Shown here piece by piece: positions 32,517 through 43,200 of a stretch of DNA of 64,000 nt. The DNA comes from Costus lasius. Lineage: Eukaryota > Streptophyta > Magnoliopsida > Zingiberales > Costaceae. Numbering within the stretch: the first letter of the stretch is position 1; the number at the start of each line of letters is the position of its first letter. Location: contig CM050448.1 in NCBI GenBank assembly GCA_027563935.2, forward strand, positions 66,597,843-66,661,842, read 5' to 3'. The notes under the pieces are model-generated. The model was not told where the DNA came from. It did not search any database and saw nothing but the letters and a program-made list of their open reading frames with translations. The position numbers and the translations under genes are program-made.

Positions 32517-35500
32517 ATGAAGGAGGTGTTTGGGAGCCCTGGGACTTGGAGCGGGCTGCTGCTGAGGACTAGCCAGTATCTCTTCGCCGGAGCTTCTATC
32601 GCCGTCATGCGCTCCGCCTTCGGGTTCTCCAATTACATAGCTTTCTGGTACTACTCTGACAAACACCTTTCTAGTTTCAAGCTAAGAGGATGTCTTGTGG
32701 TATTTTTTTTTTCCATTTTGTGTTCCAGCGCATCATTTGTCATCTGCCTGATTCAACAGGTTTCCACTTTTAAGACTATGATGCGTGGTAAGGTTAATAT
32801 TTTATGCTACGGATTCTATATATATTGCACCGTTCTTCTCTTTTTAAATATAGCGGAATTTGCAGTTGTATGGTCTATAAGAGTTATTTGTGGAAGAAAA
32901 CTGAAGTTCCTTTTTTTTTTGTTGAAGATGATACTACTTCTCGTCTTTGTGGTTGGATGTGCTATATTATGAATTCAATCCCCATTGCTAATGTCTTGAA
33001 ATTAATGAAGAGGGCTTAGATTCGAGAATATTTTGTAGTTGCTGATTAAAAATAAGCATCACTGGATGCCAAAAAGAAAAACGGTTAATAATACTAGTAT
33101 TTTCATAAGCACTACTATATCTGAATGTATTATTGGAAAGAGGTTGTGGAGCAAGTGCTTGCTAAGTGTATAAGCATTTGTCGTAGTGTTACAAAGTTAA
33201 GGGTTGAGTTCACAAACATATGAAACGAACTCCACTAGTTCTTTATGAAATCTACAGTGTGGATACCGCATGTCCTTTTCTATGTGAGTGTCTTATTTGA
33301 TTAGCCTGCTATAACTAAGTCATAACAGTGCTTCATCTCTGATATCGGTCTTCCTTCAACAAAAGAGTTGTAGAAATCTAAGTTTGTGCAAATATAGTTT
33401 TTGATTATTAACCATGAAAAATACCTCCTTATCACCGTTTGTTTTTAGTTTATTTGCCTGTGAAAGCAAACGTAAATTTTGATGTCATTAATGCTGCATT
33501 TTTTTTCCAATATTTGATATAATCTTCTTGTCTTCTGATTTATGGACGCATTATTCACCAACACACCCTTATGCATGTACCAACGTAAATGTGTATAGAA
33601 CAAATACTTGTTATTCCGCATTGGTTCTCTTGGTTCACACTTATATGTTTACCTGAACTATTTATTTCTATTGCTTCTGCTAAGTAGAAATTCAAGACAA
33701 CCAATTGTCGTGTAGAAGTACTTGTTATTCCACATTGGTTATTTAGGTTCACACTTACATATCATCAAGATTATTTACCATGAAACTTTGCTAGATAGTT
33801 GGCATTCTCATTGAAACTTCTTTTCTATGGACTGGACCTGCTAGGTTGAAGCTATTCAAAACCTGTCAGGTTATAAAAGTTATTACTTCACTGTTTCTGA
33901 ATCATGTAATATTTTGTCATCATCCATCTCTATGAGCAAATAATAAAATATCACAACTTAAAGAAAAGGGTCCTCATCATTTTTGATCTAGGTATTCCAA
34001 CTAGTTAAGCAGGTTTTCCTTTCGAAACATTACAAATCATGCATGAATTGCCTGGCTCAAAAGTAAAACTACCGACTGTGTACATTATGGCAACTATTTA
34101 GTTGTTTCTACTTTATTTACTAGAGAATTTAAACAAGTTGGACTGTTGGATGGCATGTAAAAGAACTCAGTGGGACTTGTCTTCTGTAGATGTACACTTG
34201 AATGATTTTGAACACTATACTATGTCAAAAACTATTGCATGCTTCAAATGCAACAAAATTATTAACAAAAAGAGACGGAACTAATATTTTTTAAAAATAT
34301 TTTTTTGAAGTTTGCAGATCAGTTGAGTCATCTAATTGACTACTTTTTGCTTATAGTGCTCATCATTTTAATACACCTTAGTAATGTCTATTCTTTTGTA
34401 CCCAGCTACTTGATTTCTTCTATGGGACTACAAGCTCTGTGGAGTTTGGGGATGGCATTCCTTGATATTTATGCTCTAAAGGTGAAAAGAAATCTGCATA
34501 ACCCTTTGCTAGTAAGCATGTTCGTGGTTGGTGATTGGGTAAGTACATTTTATCCAATGACTGGTATTTTTTTTTCATTGTTGGATGACTAGTTTGTGTA
34601 ATCTTGTTAATTTTTTTAAGTTTTGTGCGAGGAATTGTAGGGGTCAGATAGGTAAAATAATACGCTTACATGTAACATGTAATGTATGTATAATATGTGA
34701 GGTTGATCTTGCATAGTCCTTTAGGACTGAAGTCTCAGTCATACTGCACCAAATTTAGTCGTCCTAGTGTTCTCTACTTTCTATATATATACTCACTCTA
34801 TATATAATGAACCTCTTGTCCCATGTTAATACACAATATAGTGTCCTCTAGTATACTTTTCTACAATTGAAGATGTGATTGAATCAGAATTTGTGCAAGG
34901 GATGATGGACATAAAATGCCATGATGATGAACATGGGGTTTACAAGCAGAATGACCCAAAAAGTATAAAAAGATGCTAAATGTCTTACCACAAGTACAGC
35001 AAATGGTGATGAATAAAAGATATGCAAGGAATAAGCGAGGCTGAAAAAAAAAAATCTAAATTAGCACTTGTCCACCAGCTTTGTCTGCAAGTATTTAGTT
35101 ATAACTAATATAATGCATTAACTTTTTTGCAATCAAAAAAAGAATATACTTCATATTGATATTTAAACCAAATAATATAATTATTTCATTGTTAAAAAGA
35201 GTTAAACCAATCATTTTAAATCACCTTGGTTGATTTGCTCATATAGGTGGTTAGACAGAAGGAAGTTAACGAATCTAGCCCCTCAGTTAATCAAATATTT
35301 GGAACACTGATAATAAGTTACCACGTGATTAGAAACTTCACAAAATTGAGTATCTATGTCCCAAAAAGATGAACTGGTTATTATGCCAATTATCATCATC
35401 ATTATATCATGTTGATTTTGTTTGATTGGACAGGGAATCAATCAGAATTCTTCACCCTGTAATCTGTTTAGAAAATAAAGGAAAAAGGCCATGTGATTAA

Positions 35501-36041
35501 ATGTTCTAAAAAAGTCGTCATGTGGCTTAGTTTAATAAACAAGAACATTTGTGAGGCTAAGATAGATTGTCGTCCTATAAGAACCTTCTTTTGTTAGTTT
35601 TTGTTAAATGTTATGAAATGGCTTTGAGTTTAGTTCTAATTGGAGGTTGTTATTGTGAAAAATGAACTAAATGAACAATTAAGGTGGAACTCAATAACCA
35701 TCCATTATTAGTATCTAATGATCTTCTGGTGGGTGATAATTATCTTTCCTTGAGAATTTATATACATATCTAATGCGCTATAAAATCTTGAAAGAACTAG
35801 TATTTAAGTGCGCTGGGCATTGGCTAATTGTGTTACACCGTACACCTACTAATCTTACATGCTAATGCAGGTAACAGCTGCTCTGTCACTCGCAGCAGCG
35901 TGCTCCTCAGCGGGTGTCACTGTTTTGTTTGTGAAGGACACAGATTTCTGCAAAGCTTATCCACAGTTTTCATACGGAAGATATCAGATTTCCACTGCCA
36001 TGGCTTTTGTCAGTGGCTGTTTGTTACAATATCTGCCCTAG
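32517..36041 (+). CDS. CASP-like four-TM membrane protein (CASPL5B/5C type), three exons, C-terminal frameshift
   Basis: Exons: 32517-32647, 34406-34538 and 35871-36041, joined at GT/AG sites; the introns are 1758 and 1332 bp. The product is about 144 residues. CASP-like proteins are four-pass plasma-membrane proteins related to the Casparian-strip scaffold. Exon 1 gives [20 protein letters not shown] (TM1, with the conserved Arg) to FGFSNYIAF. Exon 2 gives [20 protein letters not shown] (TM2) to VSMFVVGDW (start of TM3, with the conserved Asp). Exon 3 gives [20 protein letters not shown] to ISTAMAFVS. Then the frame ends early at TAG 36039. The expected TM4 end ([18 protein letters not shown], stop 36070) sits in the next frame, so one base seems lost near 36012. 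The second Cys of the last extracellular loop is also absent. The gene is either a recent pseudogene or has an altered tail. Confidence 0.85.
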
Positions 36042-36326
36042 TGATGCTATGGATACTGCCTTCTGATTGATTATACCTATACCCTGTTCATGTTATTTTT
36101 CTTCTCTATTTTTGTTGTATAAGTTTTGTAAAGATACATGAAAGATTTTTAAAACTCATTCACTATTATTCTTCAAGTTTTGGAATTATGATGGGAATTT
36201 GTTTGGTGGTAATATTGTTTCAACGACTCTTTGATACCTCGTTTAGTCAAGCATGCTAAGTGGGAGGTGCAATTCCTGCCGGGCCAAGCCGAGAGGAATT
36301 GGGGCGGTAATGTCTATTCTTTTGTC

Positions 36327-36975
36327 ATTTTAATACACCTTAGTAATGTCTATTCTTTTGTACTCAGCTACTTGATTTCTTCTATGGGACTACAAGCACT
36401 GTGGAGTTTGGGGATGACATTCCTTGATATTTATGCTCTAAAGGTGAAAAGAAATCTGCATAACCCTTTGCTAGTAAGCATGTTCGTGGTTGGTGATTGG
36501 GTAAGTACATTTTATCCAATGACTGGTATTTTTTTTTTCATTGTTGGATGACTAGTTTGTGTAATCTTGTTAATTTTTTTAAGTTTTGTGCGAGGAATTG
36601 TAGGGGTCAGATAGGTAAAATAATACGCTTACATGTAACATGTAATGTATGTATAATATGTGAGGTTGATCTTGCATAGTCCTTTAGGACTGAAGTCTCA
36701 GTCATACTGCACCAAATTTGGTCGTCCTAGTGTTCTCTACTTTCTATATATATACTCACTCTATATATAATGAACCTCTTGTCCCATGTTAATACACAAT
36801 ATAGTGTCCTCTAGTATACTTTTCTACAATTGAAGATGTGATTGAATCAGAATTTGTGCAAGGGATGATGGACATAAAATGCCATGATGATGAACATGGG
36901 GTTTACAAGCAGAATGACCCAAAAAGTATAAAAATATGCTAAATGTCTTACCACAAGTACAGCAAAGGGTGATGA
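36327..36975 (+). repeat. Duplicate of CASP-like exon 2 with flanking introns
   Basis: A direct copy of 34365-35013 at a constant offset of 1962 bp, nearly identical. It includes intron-1 end, exon 2 (36368-36500, one Ala-to-Thr change) with both splice signals, and about 475 bp of intron 2. It lies 290 bp after the gene's stop. A short direct repeat TAATGTCTATTCTTTTGT flanks the left edge at 36308 and 36345. Confidence 0.9.
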
Positions 36976-36993
36976 CAGCAAAGGGTCATAGAC

Positions 36994-37312
36994 TACTTCC
37001 TTTGTAAGGGAACGCACCTAATGAGAGACTTCCCAAATAGGGAGCGAATCGTAGTGATCGCGGCATGGGAGTTGGCCGAAGACAACAATCCGTTGATACT
37101 TGGATCCATGACGATCGATGTGATCACGACAGCATTCTCCAGTGGAGCGAGGTTGCTCTACGTCCCGATGTAGATACATGGAGTGGAGGTGGAGGCAATG
37201 GTTGACACCGGTGAGACTCACCTATTCGTGTTGGACCGAATGGCGACGTGACTAGATCTACACACTTCACCTATGAATGATTGGGTGAAGACCGTCAACT
37301 CCGCGGAGTAGT
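36994..37312 (+). pseudogene. Chromovirus-type Ty3/gypsy gag zinc knuckle and protease fragment
   Basis: One frame reads YFLCKGTHLMRDFPNRE (zinc knuckle, first and last Cys lost, CCHC expected), a linker, then LLYVPM, stop, and VEVEAMVDTGETHLFVLDR, with the protease Asp in the VDTG(A)TH context typical of Reina/Tekay-like chromoviruses, then VKTVNSAE and stops. Three or more in-frame stops. No chromodomain, RT or integrase is present. Minus-strand ORF 37018-37221 is its shadow. Confidence 0.7.
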
Positions 37313-37326
37313 AGATGATCGCATTT

Positions 37327-38736
37327 CCTATAACGTTGTCGTAGTGGCGAGATACGGGGTGGGAAAGATGCCTAGATCGACTATAGGGGAACATGCGAAT
37401 GATTCAAAAACTCACGACAGAAAATGCAATCAAATATGTATGTGAGCAACTAATGGTAACATGCGGATAACCACGCAAACAAGTACAAAAATCCACTCAA
37501 CCGAAGCAGTGAAAATGAAGAGGTGCACGGAGCGATTCGGTGTCGCTCCATCGCCTTTAATTGAAAACTGTGCTAAAAGGACACAAGGAAGGCTTACAAG
37601 AGTTGTAGGGACCTCGCTCGACGCGACTACAAGCACACTCGCATAGCTTCCTTGGAGTTATTTGAACCTAGGCTTCTGCACCGAGAAGCGCTACTATAGA
37701 AGAACTAACTAACACACTAGGTCTTAGCTCCCTTTTATAAGCTAAGGGAGGGTGAGATCACACCACTCATATGAGGGATGGTTACAACATCTAAACTGAA
37801 AAAATGCTTAACTTTAACTGAAAATATGCTAGCAACTAAGGTATGTAGAGGAAGCTTTAGGTCGAATTGATGTGAGCCGTCCGTTTAGTCTTTGTTAATA
37901 TCCCCTGATCCTGATACCTAATCTGAGATCTGAGGGCGGGGATGGATATATCAGGCCTCACTTAGTAGGGATCGATACCTGGATCGTCCCAAAACTCATC
38001 AGATCGAGCAGAAACCCTGTTGGCCGTTGATTGGCCAGGTGAAGTGTGGCTATTGGATGAGAGTTGTTGAATCTGGGCCGTTGGATGTAAACAGTCATCA
38101 CCTTCATTCCATGCGCGCTAAGGCGAGCGGGGTCGCTGCCGGTTGCCGTCCGGTGGGCGTTCGTTGGAGATGCTTCGGCTGGAGGTGCGGAAGGTTACGG
38201 CGGGTGTCTGGCAAGCTTTTGGAGCAGGATGGTGGCGCGCTGGGGAAGAAATCGCATGGAGTGGTGGCGGAACCTAGCGATCGGAAAAGCTTTCGATCCC
38301 GGCAATCGACCAGCCGGATGGGCCGATCCTCCTGGCTGTGGGTTCGTGGCGACGAGGCAGTCTCGTGACCATGTTTTGGTGCCGAACGGTGTTGTGGATG
38401 GAGCAAAACAGAGGGCGCGGCGCCGGATGTGGTGGCGCTTGATTCTGGCGATCAAGCCGGTGGATCACTGGATCCTTTGGACCATGAGTTTGCACGGAGG
38501 AGAGGCGTCATAGCCGGAGTTTCATGCTGATCAGAGCCGTGGATGACGAGTTCCATGGAAGCCAGAGGAGGCGAATGCTGCTTTTATCGAATTCTTGCCG
38601 AGAGGAACACGGGCTAGCCGTCACCTCTGTCACGCCCATGATTTCCTCGACCGAGATGAACATAGGCTGGCCGTGAATGCTGTCACACCCATGACTTTCG
38701 GAGCTACTACAGGAATGCTGGGTTTTTGCTACATCA
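37327..38736 (-). mobile_element. LTR of element F, copy 1 (3' LTR)
   Basis: Direct repeat with 39767-40708; shared phrases include GTGGCGAG..ACGGGGTGGGAAAG, GCGATTCGGTGTCGCTCCAT and GAAATCGCAT. The right edge is set at CATCA (38732-38736), followed by ATCCTCCCCC, a polypyrimidine run expected as the complement of a PPT. Left edge approximate. GC-rich ORFs inside (38027-38513 and 38508-38978) show no domain. Confidence 0.65.
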
Positions 38737-39766
38737 ATCCTCCCCCGGTGGGAAAAATTCTCCTCCGGAGAATAAAATTGGCGTGTAGCTATGTGGAAAC
38801 TCAGGTTTTTCTCACAATTTGGTAGCCTAATATGCACGTTAGCCTCCAATTTACACCTATAGTTGCTCAAATAGATTTGTTGTGAAAACCCAACATGCAA
38901 GCGAACAAGAGGGTATGCAAACATAGACTCAAAAGGCGAAATGGGTAGGTGTGTGGAATGAGGAAAGTGCGAATACAAACTAAGTAGAGATTTATCACGC
39001 TCGGGTGGAGGTCGATCTATATAGCCATCGGTGAGGTCAATCTATATAGCCTCCAATTTATCACGCTTGGGTGGACGTTAGCCTCCACATGCCATGAGAT
39101 GAGACATAGAGCAAGATTGAGGACCCTATTGCAATCAAGATGGCGACCATGAATCCTAGGAAACAAGCTAAGTTGACATTGTGCCACTTGAAGTGGTGTG
39201 GAGGGACAACAAACTCAATGGAGGGTGTAGGAGCTGAACCTTGATGTTGCACCCTTGGGGTGGGTGTGTAACTACCTCTAGAAACATGTCTTACATGGGT
39301 GAAGACTCAAGCAAGAAGGGGGCTAATGGTTCCTCCAATTCCAACTCGGGTGGAAGAGGGTCAATACTAGGTGGTTGAGAAACATCAATCTCCGAGGCCT
39401 TAGGACAAGGAGGGAGCAATGCTCGAAGATCGTGGGCTATAGATCTAAACTCGGATGGCTCAAGGCGAGTTGCCAAAAGTGGGATAGCTGATGCAATCTG
39501 GTGCATTATTTCTTCAAGCACGTCAAGACGCGTGGACAGCGAGTTACCAGGTTCTACTATGGCTATAGAAACTCCCATAACAACAGCTAACTATTGTGCC
39601 ATTAACTCTAGCACAGTCATGCGTGCGGACAATTGGTCTCGGTGGCATGAGAACCACCCGTAACACAAGATGGGGTTGTGCATGATATTCTTGATTCAAC
39701 AAAATGCTGAAAAGTGACAGAATCTGATAGGACACCAATAATAAGAATTACTGGCGAACCTGGTTA
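38737..39766 (-). mobile_element. Interior of non-autonomous element F with gag-like remnant
   Basis: Only about 1 kb lies between the LTRs. On the minus strand, frames 39544-39738 and 39291-39578 overlap. The second has a helical segment (STRLDVLEEIMHQIASAIPL) and a Pro/Glu-rich end, like the N-terminus of many gypsy gags. No protease or pol. The PBS beside the right LTR (TGGTTATGATAC region) is degenerate. Confidence 0.5.
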
Positions 39767-40708
39767 TGATACTAAATTGGCATAGTGGCGAGCTACAGGG
39801 TGGGAAAGACGCCTAGATCGGCTCTAGGGGAATATCCGAATGATTCAAAAGCTCACAATGAAAAACGTGATCAAATAAGTATGTGAGCAATTGATGGTAA
39901 AATACGGATAACCACGGTAAACAACTATGACAATCCTCTCAACCGAAGAGGTAAAAATGAAGAGGTGCACGGAACGATTCGGTGTCGCTCCATCGCCTTT
40001 GATTGAAAACTATGCTAAAAGGACACAAGGAAGGCTTACAAGAGTTGCAAGGACCTTGCTCAGCGCGACTATGAGCACACTCCCATAGCTCCTTTAGAGT
40101 TATCTGAACCTAAACTTCCGCACCGAGAAGCGCTACTACAGAAGAACTAACTAACACACTAGGTCTTACCTCCTTTTTATAAGCTATGAGAGGGTAAGAT
40201 CACACCACTCACATGAGGGGTGGTTACAACAACTAAACTGAAAAGATGCTTAACTTTAACTGAAAAGATGCTAGCAACTAAGGTGTGTAGAGGAAGCTTC
40301 AGGTCAAATTGATGTGAGCCATCCATTTAGTATTTGTAAATATCCCCTGATCCTGATGCCTGATCTAAGATCTAAGGGCGGGGATGGATAGATCTGGCCT
40401 CACTTAGTAGGGATCCAAACCTGGATCATCCCAAAACTCATCAGATCGAAGCAGATCGAGTAGAAACTCTGTTGGCCGTTGATTAGCCAGCTGAAACGTG
40501 GCCGTTGGATGAGAGCTTTGGAATTTGGGCCATTTGATGTAAACATCCATGACCTTCGTTCCACGCGCGTTAGGGCGAGCGGAGGTCGCTGCCATTTGCC
40601 GTCCGGTGGCCATTTGTCGGAGATGCTTTGGCTAGAGGTACGGAAGGTTACGACAGGTGTCTGGCGAGCTTATGGCGCCGGATGGTGGCACGCCAGGCAA
40701 GAAATCAC
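39767..40708 (-). mobile_element. LTR of element F, copy 2 (5' LTR, truncated by LTR D)
   Basis: Plus-strand start TGATACTAAATTGG; it aligns with 37327-38262 and then stops at GAAATCACAT, where LTR D sequence begins. About 470 bp present in copy 1 are missing. Confidence 0.65.
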
Positions 40709-42207
40709 ATATATATGAATATCGTTACTTAATTCTATTACTATTTTAGAGTAAAATGCATGTTTTATCTTATTTATTTGCTTAAATATTTCGTATCTTT
40801 CAGAATCTTCACCTTTCGTTGGTTTTATTGAAATATAGGGATTTTGCCCCCAAAATTAGTGGAATTTGGAAGATTTGAAGATATGGAATGACTCTTCATG
40901 ATGAGACGAAACTACATGTCAAATTTTAGATCAAATGGACCTTTCTATACTCTTCATGGGCATGGCCGTGCATCCATGCATGACCGTGTATGATCGATCC
41001 TATTTCTCCTGGCTGCGCTGAGAGCTTCATAGGCGCGTCCGTGCATCCATGCACGGCAGTGAAGGTCTCGGCTAAACTTCCCAGAATTTGATGAGATGTT
41101 CACGGGCACACACGTGAACACATTCATGGCCGTGAAGAGTTATTTTCTCATAAACAAAGTTCGCCTAGGTCTTCACGGGCACGGCCGTGAAAGATTCCAC
41201 CTATTCAACACCTGTTCGGTTTTTCACCCATTTCTTACTATTTTTAGAGCAGAATTTGGAAAAATTTTGTGGAGACCTTCCTAACTTACCCATGGACGTT
41301 TTGGGAGAGGAATCATGTGATTTCGTGGAGCGGTTGAGAAGAATGAAACGGAACAGCAACAACTAGTGTTTGGCGATGAAAGACTATTTCGGTGTGATTT
41401 CTTCCTCATTTCAATGCTGAAGATCGTGCTCCACCCTTTCACGACATAGAATTAGCTTTTCCTCTGGTTTGGTTGAATTTCTCTTGCGAAATCTCATGTA
41501 TTCTATGATAAAAGTTGTAGTGTAATCTATTTTCGGGGTTTGAGCGTAGTTCGCCGTAAGAATGTTGAATGATAATGTTTAATTAATACATTGCTTAAGT
41601 TTATCCTTGTTCTTATTCAATTCTAAGTTTCATGATTTCATATTTGTGTACTGGCCATGCATATATATGTTTTAGACATTATAGGAAGGACTGAGAGGTG
41701 AACCACGATATCGGAACCCCATAGATTGATCTTGTAATTTCGACCATGAAAGTAGATCGAAATTACTCGAGGAGTCAATAATTTTTCACATAACCCAATA
41801 GATTTGCTTAACTTAGTAAGCCATGAGAGTAGGAGACTTGGGTTAAGTTAGATACTAGATCATGACTTGAGAGAGAACGATCTGTACCATAGGGAGAATT
41901 ACCTTAAAAACTTAGATTAAACAAAGTTAAACACTTAGTATTATCTTTCTATTATTCTTCAGTGTGGTGAAACCTAAAACCCTGATAAACCCCGTTCTTC
42001 TCTTGATATTTTTCTCGCCCTCATTTGCTCTTTATTTGCTCTTGACTTGCTTAATTTACTTTCTTGCAATAAGACATTAGTAACCTTCTTCACTATTTGA
42101 TCACCTAGTTATCGATAGACTGATTAGTTAGTACTTGACTCATAATCCCTATGGGATTGATACTTTTTATTGCGCGATAGAACCGTGCACTTGTGGTAAC
42201 CCTATTA
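40709..42207 (+). mobile_element. LTR of Athila-type family D, copy 1 (5' LTR, first ~12 bp lost)
   Basis: Aligns with the complete solo LTR at 45302-46820 from its base 15 or so. It ends GTGCACTTGTGGTAACCCTATTA next to a degenerate PBS. Palindromic units lie at about 40951-41200 (CTTCACGGGCATGGCCGTG type). Confidence 0.8.
40951..41200. repeat. Palindromic-unit array in LTR D copy 1
   Basis: Four units (about 40951-40993, 41024-41067, 41089-41140, 41171-41200) with inner CATGGCCGTG / TGCATGCA and outer TTCACGG / CCGTGAA arms. Confidence 0.7.
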
Positions 42208-42213
42208 AGTTTT

Positions 42214-42231
42214 TAGCTCCGTTGCCGGGGA
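42214..42231 (+). other. Degenerate tRNA-Asp type PBS of element D
   Basis: TTAGCTCCGTTGCCGGGGA differs from TGGCGCCGTTGCCGGGGA at two positions. Confidence 0.65.
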
Positions 42232-42394
42232 CTAGGTTTGCAATATTGACACAATCAGTACATTTATAGACTTGGTTTAGTTAGATTTCCATTTGTTTTT
42301 ATTTTATTTTTTTACTGTTTAGTTACTTTTTGCTTTAGTTGTAATCTTCATTGGTGCTATTGCAGCTAATCTCTTTTGTCAAGGGACCTTGTTT

Positions 42395-43200
42395 ATGCCT
42401 AGGAACACTCTTCGAATAGGGAAACTTGTACCACAGGATCCGGAGATAGAGCAAACCTTTCGTTTTATTCACAAAAATTTAAAGAGATTAAAGCTTGAAG
42501 GAGAGTTTTCTAACAATCACATGGGGCCTAATCGTTCTCTCAAGGACTATGCAGCACCCACCATTTTTGGTATGCACTCGAGCATCTCTTAACCGGCTAT
42601 TGAAGCTAATAACTTCGAGATCAAGCTACCCTTAATACAAATGGTGCAACAATACTAATTCTGTGGAGCAGCTATAGAAGACCCGAACCTTTATCTTTTC
42701 ATCTTTTTAGAATGTTGTGACACTTTAAAGATTAATGGTGCTACCCTGATGCTATAAAACTAAGACTCTTCCCTTTTTCTCTTAGGGACCGAGCTAGAGC
42801 GTGGCTACAATCTTTACCCCAGGGCTCCATCACGACATGGGATCAGCTATCGCAAACCATTCTATGAAAGTACTTCCCTCCTAGCAAAACAACCCATCTG
42901 AGAAATCAAATTACAAATTTTGCTTAGCGAGATGGAGAGTCTCTCTATGAAGCATGAGACCGGTTCAAGGAACTACTGCGGATGTGCCCACATCATGGTC
43001 TATAAAAATGGGTAATCATTCATACATTTTATAGCGGCTCCTTATATCAAACAAGACTTTCTGTAGATGCTGCTATTGGTGGGGCATTGATGAATAAGAA
43101 CTATGATGAAGCCATAGATTTGATTGAGGACATAGCGCTCAACCATTACCAATTGTTAAGAAAGAGGAGCTAACCAGTACGAAATTCAGGGAAGTATGAT
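42395..43200 (+). pseudogene. Athila-type gag of element D, many stops
   Basis: The ATG at 42395 opens MPRNTLRIGKLVPQDPEIEQ, then NRSLKDYAAPTIFGMHSS and a stop (42590). The rest is read across stops and a frame change: IEANNFEIK, EDPNLYLFIFLECCDTLKIN, LRLFPFSLRDRARAWLQSLP, and LYEA, then CPHHGL. The sequence leaves gag near 43200 and enters segment E. No protease or pol follows, so D is a large deletion derivative. Confidence 0.8.

Noticed and set aside
32265..32972. 235-codon plus-strand ORF over the CASP-like first exon
   Set aside because: It reads through the splice donor at 32648 into intron sequence and starts upstream of the homology. Only 32517-32647 is supported.
38027..38978. Overlapping GC-rich ORFs on both strands
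   Set aside because: High GC lowers stop frequency, they lie in LTR F, and none has a recognisable domain.
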